64,000 nt of DNA from Dermatemys mawii (taxonomy: Eukaryota; Chordata; Testudines; Dermatemydidae), in assembly GCA_007922305.1 (NCBI GenBank), contig ML677386.1, positions 11,451,830 through 11,515,829 on the forward strand, given 5' to 3'. Below are positions 40,501-52,500 of the stretch, piece after piece. Each line of letters begins with the position of its first letter. Position 1 is the first letter of the stretch. Below the pieces are notes generated by a model, which saw nothing but the letters and a program-made list of their open reading frames with translations, did no database searches and was not told the origin of the DNA. Position numbers and translations under genes: made by a program.

Positions 40501-43500
40501 CAACAGAAGCAAGAGGAAGCAGAGAATACCCCAGCACCTCTGGAATAGTGCTGATCGCAGTGTATGCTCGCCCATGGTTCATCACAACGTAAGAATGGAG
40601 GTCAGTGTTCTCAAATACAACTGGAACTGGGTTATTTCCTACAAAGATTTTCCCTCTCACTTTCCCATTCACTCGCTGAGGAGAACCTGGCAAATCAAAA
40701 AGACCAATTTAAGGCAAAGAATTTCACAAAGTAAAAACAAAACTAGCACATTGTCCAGAGCTATGTTTTCTTAATCAGCGTATCAATTTTGTGAAAATAG
40801 AAAGTAGAAAATTAGTGTCAACACACATGGCAAGAGACAGATGCTCACAGATTTAGACATACAAACCACCTACAAACGAGGTATAAAGTTGCATAGGCAA
40901 TTAGAGTTTCATTGCTGTGAAAAAGAGAGCTGGGAGAATCACAGTAATTAGATCTTGTCCTTTTTCATTTTTCCCGGGGATAGAAAGTTGAATAGACAAG
41001 CTGGGTTGTTACAGCACAGTGGTTCTCAAACTTCTGTACTGGTGACCCCATTCACACAGCAAGCCTCTGAGTGCCACCCTCCTTATAAATTAAAAACACT
41101 CTTTTATATGTTTAACACATTTATGAATGTTGGAGGCAAAGGAAGGTTTGAGGTGGAGTCTGACAGCTTGCAACCCCCCAGGTAATAACCTCATGACCCC
41201 CTGAGGGGTCCAAAAGCCCAGTTTGAGAAGCCCTGTTATAACATCTGCAAATAGTGAATGCCATAGAGTAAAATCTGAATGCCATACAGTAAACCCCCTT
41301 AATTATATAAATTCCTGCCTTCAGAGTCTGCCCTAAAGCAGTGTTTTTCAAAGTTTGGGTTGCAACCAAGTACTGGGTGTAAGGCATGTATTGCACGATC
41401 TCCTTTCTCAGCATCCAGTGACCTTAGCGACTCTGATCAGCACCGTGGACTGGGACATTAAGTCTCATTGGCAGTGCTGCCCAGCTAAGGCAGGCTACTG
41501 CATACCTGCTCTAACACCGTGCTGCGCCCGGAAGCAGCCAGCAGCAGGTCTGGCTTCTAGGCAGACAGGCCACGGGGGTTCTCACGTTGCCCCCACCCCA
41601 AGTGCTGGCTCCGCATTCCCACTGGCTGGTGGGGGGCAGTGCCTGAGGGCAATAGCCACGCGGAGCTGCTTGCCGCTTCTGGGGCACAGCGCAGTCTGCG
41701 GTGCCAGGACAGGCGGGAAGCCTGCCTCTGCACCCCAGTTACACTGCAGACCAGAAGCTGCTGGAGGTAAGGCCTTGGCCCAATCCCATGCCCCAGTTCC
41801 CTGCTTCAGCCCTCAGCCCACTCCAAACCCTGAACCCCTTCCTGCACCCCAAGTCTCTCATTCCTGGCCCCATCCCAGAGCCTGCACCCCCAGCCCAGAG
41901 CCCTGACTTCCACCTAAGGAGACCATTTTATAGGGACAGTCTCAATCTTTGGACCTTTTTTTATATAGGTTCCTATTATCCCTCACCCCCGTCCCAATTT
42001 TTCACACTTGCTGTCTGGTCACCCTATCCCCTCCAGAACCCCAATCCCCTCATCCATTCCTAAGCCCCCTCCCGCATCCCAAATGCCTCATCCCCAGCCC
42101 CAACCCAAAGCCTGCACCCCCCCAGCCCAGAGCCCTGACCCCTCCCACATCCCAACTCCCTGCCCAAGCTCAAAGCCCCTTCACAAAGCCTGGAACCCTG
42201 ATTCCCAGCTCACAGCCTGCACCCCAACCCTCTGCCCCAGCCCTGAGCCCCTCCCACATCCCAAACCCCTCATCCTCAGCTTCGTTGGGTTGTGGGCATC
42301 AACAATTTTCTTCAACTGGGTCCCCAGAAAAAAATGTTTGAAAACCACTGCCCTAAAGTATCTTCAGAGTACAAATTTGTTCCTCCTTTCTTTGAAGTTT
42401 ACTTCCATTAAGCAACCAAATTTTTTTTCATGGTCTCTATTGTGGTCACAACAGGCTTAGTTGTATTTAAGGTTACACTGAGAACCACTATAGTCCCACA
42501 CTTTTCATACCTCAACTTTCCTCAAAATTCTGTCATACATAATTAGTCACTAGGGCTGCACAGAGGTAGTATTCTGGATTAGTATTAGGGTGCTGTGGTA
42601 TTTTCTAATGTATAAAGTACATGCACTAAGTTCAAGTTACATTGGTTTCAGATCTTTTATTTTCCTTGCTCTGTATTGGTTTAAAATTTGTAACACTTGA
42701 GTTAAGTGCAATTTTTGTATTTGGTAAAAACCGGAAAGCTTTTAGTCAGTTACTTAACAGTCAAAATGCATGTATAGGATGAGTAACTAGAAGCATTATA
42801 AGTGTATATATAAGAAATTCCTTTTTGGATCTCACACAAGCACGGTTAAATATAGATCCAACAAAATCAAGCAGCTTACATCTTTCCTATAGGAGCTGAA
42901 AAAGTTAGAGAAACAAGAATCATACTTTGACTCCAGTAGTAAATTTCAGATTGTGCATCACTTTTAAAGAAGTTTATTTCTAGAGATGAGCCAAACCAGA
43001 ACCCTGGATCTAACACACCTCCTGAACTTTGCAGGTCTACTAAATTCAAAGAATAACCAATGTCTAGTTTTCCTTTAGATGTTCAGTTGTTCAAGCAAGC
43101 ACAGATGAGAAGCTTGTGTAATTTCTTATATTTATCTCCATTTCAAAATGGAGTAGTTTTAAAGCATTCAGTTCATTTTTTCAGTGTATTATTCAAAGTA
43201 TCATCTTGGCTGCAATATTAAAAAGTTACCTGCCAATAGCTTCAACTTATGCTTTGCGACTGAGGGTGCCCAAGCAGCCTTCAATTATTTTTCTCCACAC
43301 AAAGCCCCATAACTAAAAATTCAGATATTAACACTGATCTGTAGTGATTAAAGTGTCAAATATAACAGGCTATTCTAGCCTCTGTGCTGGGCTGCTGCAG
43401 TCCGCTGAGTAATGTGGAAGCTTTGTGTGTGCTGTGATGTGTCTGGCTCACAGAAGTTGGGTCGCTCAGCTGCAGCAGTCCATTTTAACAAGTTGTCAAC

Positions 43501-46500
43501 TATAAAATAAACGCTTTGATAACAAAGCTGTCCAGCATGCAGTCATAAAAGTTCTACAAACAAACATACCCTTAGTTTCCTAAATGTACAGTACCTACAG
43601 CAGCTAATTATCCTTACATTTTAACCATCATTACATTTTAAGAAGTGGGCTGCCAAAGACTGCCGTATTCTCATTTGCTTATATGTGAAATTTACAGACA
43701 CCGAATACTTCCCAGTTTGTCTGCTTCCTGTTTACATTGAAAGGGGTAATGGGGAAGAGAACGAGACTAGACACTGAAGGCATTAGGTTAATTGTTTATT
43801 CCAGTAAACATATTTTCCTGTAGACAGCCGTTTACATATTTTCATCACCCATAATTATATGGAAAAATGTACTTTTCCAAGAAATACATATTAGGAAGGG
43901 TAACATCCATCCATTTTGGACCAATCTTGCATTCCGTGTCAGCATTCACATTAATGGGGCGAATGTTTTTCAAAAAGGCTTCCACTATGGAGCAGTGCAC
44001 ATTGCAGTCACCCCGTAAGAGAGGAATGCCTTATCGTTACTGAGTGCTTACTCTCAAAAGCCAGCAAGATGAGAGAGAGAACCTCACTGCAGTACTGTTA
44101 GCCTGATCTGTGCCAGTCAAAGTCTCAAGAATGTTCCCAGGGAACACCGTGAGACTTCTTGTAGTAAGATACAACACTTTACTGTAGATTAGTGAAGAGA
44201 GATTATTGATGCCATGTATCTCCTCTCAACTAACAGTCTAAGGAAACAAATCATTCTGAAAATCTGAAGTGAGGCCAAAAATTGACAAGACAACTGCCCA
44301 TTAAAGTGCTCTGTTTAGACAGGAGGCATATGGCCCAATTCATAAGCCCAACAAACTTTTTTTTAAAAAAAGTCTCTCGCAAAGTCAGCTTTCTTACTGT
44401 TTCATTCTTAACCAGGATGTATACTTGCTGCCTTTCAATTGTTTTAAAGGTTTTTCCTTCCTTTTCCTCCTTCACATCACCCACTGATAATTCTTTGGAG
44501 GATTGTGGGGACAATTTTGTTTGCTTGTCAGAAGTAGAATATTATGCAAAACAGACAGGGGTCGGGCAGGATGGGCCCACGGGTCTCATGTGGCCCACGG
44601 GCCGTAGTTTGCCCACCCCTGCCCTACGTTCTAAAAAGCAGTGCTCTCTCCATCTTAAGTTACATTTTCATCTTCATCATGGATACCTTCTTTATTATGT
44701 GTCAACTTAAACTTAAATTTATGTATGGCTTTCAAATAAATACACAAGATTAAGATTTTCCAAGATAAGTAAAAACTCCCTAAACTAACTCATAATTTTC
44801 AACTAGTACTTACAAAAACATTTAAATACAGCAACCTCACCCCTTTCTGTACTATCCATATAACCGTATTACAACATTAAAGGTCTCATACAAAATATTA
44901 GTACAACTATTTAGTTTTGAAAAATTAAAATTACCTTCTGCTACACATTGCCTGCCATTTCCTTTGTAGCCAGCAATACAGCTGCAACAATACCCATTTG
45001 GATAGTCTCTGCAAACAGCATGAACAGAACACTGATGACGGTTGTTAGCACAGGTCTGTTGGACATCTGTATGGTAAGGGAACACTGTAGGAAGAAAGAC
45101 CAACCAATTGTTATTCTGCATATTACAATACAACCATAATCACAAAGATTCACAACACAACACAATTCTACGCTAGCTTCAGAATTTCATTGCGCCCATT
45201 TGATCAGCTTTGGGAAGAGCAAACAACTGCAATAGATTTTTGCTTGCCTTGCAATATGTAACTAATTTGCCCAAATATTCCAGTAAAGCGTACTGGGCCA
45301 GACCCTCAACTGCTATAAATCAGTGGAGCTCTACTGTCTTAAGCTATGTCAATGGAAGTACACCAATTTATGCCAGATGTCAATCAGGTCCTTAAGCTAA
45401 ACATGGGGAAAGTTTCTCAAGGCTCTGGTTTCCATCCCACACCAGAAGGGACAGCCCATTCACCCACTGTCAAAACCCACACCTGTGCTCTTCTAAGCTC
45501 ACAGATATAACAATCCTCATGTCTGACGTCAGGGAACATTCTCAGTCCTGTCATTTGAATAATTATTCAGTGTCACACTCTGCTTCACATTTGCTATATT
45601 CATTGCATCAACTAGTAGCATTGTTAGTATAGCACTTTTAAATTTACAAAACCGGGGAATCCTAAATTGTACACAACCTTTTGAAGTGGTGGCTCAGAGT
45701 TCTCTGACTTTATCAAGTCATCTGTGTTCTATAAAGAGTTTATGAAGTTATATTTCTGTGAAAACAGTTTGTATCACACATACACAATCCTTACTAAGTG
45801 CAGTAACATAGTGTGACAGTTAAAATGTAGGTCATTACATTAACAACCATAATAACCAAAACAACTAGGATAAAAAATGTTGTTAAGACAGATACTTCTG
45901 AAGGGAAATACAGTCTCAAAGGTATTAATATACTTATTCCACAGATACATTAGTCTCTCCACAGCATTCGATCTTTCAAACTACTGAGAACAGACCCATT
46001 GCGGGACAAGTCTGTGGTAAGCATGACTGGCCATATGTGTTTGTGGTCAAGTATTACAATTGGACTTGAAACTGTCCATACGTCCCCCTAACATTGCCAA
46101 AAGTAAACAGATCTGTCTGGAATGTCAGAGGTCTAAGGGCACTCAGAAAGAAAGAGCCAATTTGGTGGAGGAGGCAGTGGGAAGCCATTCTGGGGAAAAA
46201 ACAGGCTATATCCAGCAGCTTAGAGAGCACTCCTTAAATAAATCTACTTTTCATGTTGCCCATTCAGATCTTTCATTCATCGACACACTCCCATGATGGG
46301 GGAAGTGGAAAACAAGGGGATAAGGGGGATAGAGGAGGCTGGTCTCAGGACAAAATGGAAGCCACACTGGAATGTTGGGGTGGGAGAATAGAGTGGAAGG
46401 AGGAAAGTTAGTTGCCGACCCTAATACAGCCTAAAACTGTATGAATGACCTTACCAATTCCAGTTTCCTCAATATCTTCAACATCTAAAACCTGAGGATA

Positions 46501-49500
46501 CTGCTGAGGGAACTGCTGGACCTGAAACTGAGGTGGCATTTTCCCAGTTGGGAGTTCTGGCTGTTGATTGAAAGAGGACTCTCTTGGAGGTGTGTCTGTT
46601 GATATAGCTTTGGGTGGTGGTTGTACATCATCTTCTGAAGTTGATTGAGGAGTTCTATATGTAGTATGTTGTTGATCCCCTCTTCTGCTGGAAACATCAT
46701 ATGGTACTTGTTGCTGGCTTATTTCAACGGAGTCATGGTGCAATACAGCTGATTTTGAGGTTACCTCTTGATACTGTTCATCATCATCAAACTCTGGACT
46801 GTTGCTGATTTTGGCAGGCACAATGCTTTTAGATGAGCTACCAATTTCAAAAACCCAGATTCCTTTCCTTCCAGAATTGCTGCTTCTAGAAAGAGAGAAC
46901 AACCACACTAAACAAGGGGTCAGATAACATAAGATTCTGTATGAAAAAAACACTATATATTTGATTCTGTACTCTATTGATAAATACAAATTGGACGAAT
47001 TATCATACCTATACAAAATACAGCTTAGGGTACACGGTTGAAATTTTGGATAGTGTTGGCAATATGTTTAATGTACATTGAAAACTAACTTCTTTAGAAC
47101 TCATCTAGAGGTTAGGGAGGGTTGGGAAGAAAAGGTGGTGTAATTTGGCCCATATTCACCCTGATAGCAGCACTGTGGACTTTCTGAATTGCTCTCTTTC
47201 CTTTCTGTCCTTTTCCCCACAAAAACAGAGGCAGAGATGCTGGAACAAATTGTATAGTCGGCGTGCTGATTACAGTTTGGTTCAATGGCAAACCCTGTAC
47301 ATGATGAAAACCACTCCCAGCCCCGGGGAGCAGCAACACTCCCAAAGGCAGTTCCAGCACCTATGAACAGAAGTCAAGACTTTTCAAAAAGGGGATGCCT
47401 AAAGTTAGGCTTCTCAGAAGGTGTCCAAATTTTCAAAAGGGCTGGGCATCCAGTAGCTCCCACTGAAGAGAACATTAAAAATCTTGGTCAAAAGTGTCTC
47501 GTTCTTATAAAATATGATCAACATTTTTGGATTTCTAACACAATGGCTAATGAAATCTTATTAGCTATGACATTCTCACATTGCAGACTGCATAAAAACA
47601 TGTCAAACAGTAGCAAGAACTGGGATTTGGGTTTATTTATTTATTTTAAAAGCATACTCATGCAGGTTTCTGATGGACTCTTCATCATTAGCAATTGTAT
47701 TGTAGGATCCTGGTTTTATCCACAAGAAGTAATTTGTAGCGGCTTGACTAAAGCCAACTGTAGCAGGGATCTTTTCCTCAGCATTCTTGGAGCGTGCACT
47801 GTAGAACTGCAAACCATCTTCTGGATAAAGGAAAACAGCATAGGAACTGGAATCAGAAGAGGCTAAAACAGCCTGGAATGTGTTTCTCTGTGGGGAAGAT
47901 TTAAATTCCATTTATTCGTGGGAAAATATTCAAGATTAGAAAAAAGGAAGACACTTTATAAACCAAAGTCAAGATCTGAGTTCATACAATGAGTTGTGCA
48001 TTACACAATTATTAGAGACTTAAATTCCTTTGAGAAGTTTTTCAAAGAAACAGATTTAATTTTTTTCCCCAAAAACATTTGTTTTGACTATGCTTAAATG
48101 TCACAAAGTCTTATTGCAGATAAACTGAAGTCAATGTAAAATAGTCATTAGGATGTTTAAAAAAAGCCCTACATTCAGTACCATGTTTAGCAAATTGAAT
48201 AGTTTTTTTAATATAAAAAATGGAGTGGATTGGCTGTTCCTTGAAGATCTTGTATCAAATTTAGATGCTAATTATAAATGTTTGCACTGAATAGCACATT
48301 GAATTCACAGATTCTGGAAAATGAGCGGGGGCAAAGAAAAAAAAAGGGTTTAATTTTCAAGTGAGAAATGCCCTTACACAATGACTGGGTGATATCAAAT
48401 ACTCATACTGACTTTCCAGAATTACTACATTTTCATTTATTAGATGTTTTACAATCAGAGTTTTTTGCTTCAAAGATTTAAATACCACCTGAAGCTCAAC
48501 ATGGAGATTAAAGGAATTCCACAGAAAGAGAGCAGAGAAACTATCATTTTAAATTTGATGAAATATAGTTCAATTAAACTCTCTAATTCAGTGGATTCTG
48601 GGGCATCTCAGGCCCCACACAGAGATGAAGAAACCAAAGGTGTGCAGTGAGGAGCAACACACAATACAGGACCCCTCACAGCGCAAGCTGTACTGGATAA
48701 CCAGCAGCAATATTCAGGATACTTGTCAACCAAATAGACCATTCCTTTCATAAAGCCCAATTTATACCAAGTCAATAAATAAATGACCAAATTTTTTTTA
48801 AAAAAACCCTCATAGCTACCACAACAAACTGGCCTTTGAGATGTCAAGTAATCAGCTGGCCTAGTAATACTGCACTGGACTGTAATGATGTATGTTTAGA
48901 TGCAGACAGCACATCCAATTTTGAACTCTGATCCACATTTTTTATTTTCGGGGCTGTCAGGTGGGGAGAGGATTTTGGAGAGAGATTTTATTGTTTGTTG
49001 GCAGAGAACATCCATGCCACTGCAATCACGACCTTTGCTGAGACGCTGTTCCAGTGAGAGCCATTTATCTGACTTTAGCTGTTTACCACTGCCCCAAGCA
49101 TAGGCCCCCTTCTGGGGAAGGTGGATGCTATGCCCATGGCCTAGAAAGATACAAGAAACCGGTATTTGGCAAAACAAGTCCCTGATCCTGGAAAGAGAGA
49201 AGCGCAAGGCTCTGGCAGCAGGGCTCGGGCAGCAATTTAAAGGGCCCTGGATAGTAGCGGCAGCTGGAGCCCCAGGCAATTGAAAGTGCCTGGGGCTCCG
49301 GCCACCTCATCTGTAGCATGTGGGCAGAGATGAGGACAAACTGCTTACATATTTTAAATACATCTGAGAAACTCCTTCCAAAAATGTCCTTCTTATGAAT
49401 GTTGTGATAAGCACAGAAAGCAAAGCGGTAAGGTATTTAAACTGAGATAATTTTCTTTTTGAAGTATGACATATTACAATTAACACTTAAAACAATGGAC

Positions 49501-52500
49501 CATGGAGTTACATTTCTGTTGCACTTGGTCTATCTTAAAGATCTGTCTAATATTCACCTTGCCTTCCAGAGTGGGATCTTCTCCAGGTACATGGTAAGGA
49601 GCCACAAATGTCCAGGTAACAATGACAACACTGCTAGGATCAAAAGTGGCCTCAGGGAAACCTTGTTGGATATAGTGTGCAGCAAGCTGTAAGACATCAG
49701 GGGATGAATCTTCTCTATAAAACACCTTCCCACGTCCATCTGTAGTGTCCAGATCAGCCAAAAATGGAGCAATAGCTCCAAAACTGAGTGGGAATTGACC
49801 AAGGTACTGTTCTTCTTTTGATGGTTCATTCACGGCAATGATCCCATTAGTGGACACCTAATAGAAAGGGTAAAATCATTTACATAGGGCAGTAAGAAGT
49901 GTTCACATGGCTATTACACAAGTCTACACACTTTTGTGGTATTTTCAAACCCACTGAAACATTTCTGGTTCTCAAATACCTAATATCATTGAAGCTTAAG
50001 CTTCTATTTACGAGAAAAGTCAAGTTTAACAACTTGTAGAACAGTTCTAGAAACAACTTTTTATATCTACTTGGAGGGATCTTGCGGGTTTATCTTCTCA
50101 TGGTTCAGCAACAAGGTATATTAAGAACTGAAGGATGAAATTTCTGTATTTCACAGATTACCACATTCACCTCTGCTTATAACAAATCAGTACAAAATAA
50201 CCACATCTCACAAACTCCAAAACTCTCAATCTTTATAGATCAAAACCCAGCGCATGCCTTTTGTATGGATTCTCTTAGATGAATCTATACTAGCCATTAT
50301 GCTACTAAAAATGTTTACATAAGAGTGCTGCTAGGTATAGAAGCAGGGCTGGCCTTAGGGAAAATGACACCTTCGGCAAGCTTGTATTTTGGTGTCCCTG
50401 GCCCCCACTGCCTCTCTCCACCCCCTATTCATCCCACCTGGCCTCTGCTGCCTTCCTACTAGTCCTCCCATCACCATTGGCCCCCACTGACCCCCCAAGC
50501 ACCTGATGCCTTCCCCACCCTCATTGTCCCAACCTCCCTTCTGCAGCCTTTCACTCCAAGCCTGCCCCACTTCTTGCCTCTTGACCACAGTACCCCCTGA
50601 CCATGGTGCCCTGGGCAGTCCCCCATGTCGCCCACCCATAAGGCCAACCCTGGATGGAAGTAATGAAGTAAAACTCAAACTTAGAATTTTGAAGTGGATA
50701 AATAAATACTTAGGACAATTACTTTGGTAATCAGTGAGCCAGATTCTCACCCTATGCAATCTGATGTAGTTCCATTAGTGTCAATGGAGCTGTTCGGATT
50801 GACATCACTTTAGAATCTGGACCATACTACACTATAAGACCCAGAAGTGATAATATGGATGACATTACACACCTCAGGTTGGGGCTGATGGAAGACAGGG
50901 ATCAACAGCATCACTGTGTGCCCCACACAGCAGGAGCAGAGATATTGTGCAACTTTCCCCAGCAGATCAGACAATAGATCTTCCTCCTAACTTCCCTGCC
51001 TAGGGCTTTGTGCGAAGGGCACAATGAAGCCATTCCTCACATTCCTTCCTTGCATTCAAGATTGCTGCAATTGTAGACCATGTCTACATTGGCAAGTTTC
51101 TACACAGTAAAGCAGCTTTCTGCGCTGTAACTCCCGATGTGTACATACTGCCAAACCACTCAGTGCGCAGAAACTGCGCAGTTGCAGTGCTGTAAAAAAC
51201 CCACCGCAACAAGAGGTGTACAGCTTTCTGCACTGGGGCTACAGCATCGCAGTGCCAGTGTAGACATTGTGGTCGATTACAGTGCTGTGACTGGGCTCCA
51301 GAGGTGTTCCACAATGCAGGGCCGGCTCCAGGCATTGGTGCTCTGAGCACGTGCCTGAGGTGGCAAGCCGCGTGGGGCAGCCTGACGTTTGCCGTCAGGG
51401 CGGCAGTTAGGTTGCCTTTGGCAGCATTTCGGCGGGATGTGCGCGGCTGAGGCAATTTTGGCGGCATTTTGGTAGTGGCGACAATGCTGCTGCAGGACAC
51501 GTGGACCTCCCGCAGAAACGCCACCAGATCCGCAGCAGCCGTGGACCTCCCACAGGCGTGCCGCGGAACTTCTGCACTTGGGGCGGCAAAAACATTAGAG
51601 CCGCCCCCGCCACAATACCTGTTCTCGCCTCTTTGGTCATTGGTTTGAACTCTACTGCCCCACCCTAAGGTGACCAACCATCGTACCCACTGCATAAATT
51701 CTTTGGAATTTTAAAAGTCCCCTTCCTGTTTGCTCGGTGACACAGGCAGTGGTCTCAGCGTGTATTTCCAGGTGACCATGCCTGCTCCATGCACCACCCA
51801 ATCCCCTGCTTGGAGCAATGCCAAGCTGCTGAACCTCATCAGAATTGGGGAGAGGAGGCTGTCCAGTCCCAGCTGTGCTCCAGCAGTAGGGATATGATAC
51901 CTATGGACAGATTTCACGATACATGGCAGAAAGGGGCAATGACCGGAGATACACTGTAGTACAGGGTCAAAGTGAAGGAGCTGTGGAATTCCTACCACAA
52001 GACATGAGAGGCAAACCGCCGCTTTAGTGCTGCACCCACAGACTGCTGGTTCTACAAAGAGCTGGACGCAATACTCAGTGGTGACCCCACCTCCGCTGTG
52101 AAGACCACTGTGAATACTTTGGTGGCTCGCATGCCTGTTCAGAGTGGACAGAGCCAAAAGAAATCTGGATGAGGATGTGGAGGGGGAGGAGAACCCAAAG
52201 GCAGAGGATGACTCTGAGGTCAGAGAAGTGTGCAGCCAGGGGCTCTTTCCTACCCCGGAGGAGGCTAGCCAGTCACAGCTGTCAGATGTTGGTGAAGCGC
52301 AAACAGGAGAGGAGGCCCCTGGTACGTGGATGTGATTTTGGGAATCTCTGAAGGGAGCTGTTGGGTGCAAGAGGGTTACAGAGAGCACGCTTATCTCCCA
52401 CCGCACGCCTAGTCTGAGCGATGGAACAGGCTGTTGATTGACTCCCTCACTTCACAGGAATCTGCCTCAGAGATATCCAGAAAACTCTCATAGAGATACT

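Larger units (their letters stand above)
40687..44934 (-). other. NID1: NID1 intron 5
   Basis: Contains two hAT elements (41017 and 41339, the second with a nested MITE) and a hAT tail fragment at 44552. The stretch 42360-44540 shows nothing that I recognise. Confidence 0.85.

Noticed and set aside
41355..42460. Proline-rich ORFs up to 183 codons
   Set aside because: They lie inside the C-rich body of the hAT element at 41339, run across its nested MITE, and have no family resemblance.
51084..51695. 203-codon minus-strand ORF
   Set aside because: It crosses the boundary between Harbinger sequence and the nested hAT element, so it cannot be an ancestral gene.
51711..52406. 231-codon minus-strand ORF
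   Set aside because: It is antisense to readable Myb/SANT-like fragments of the Harbinger. The plus-strand reading has the family signature.
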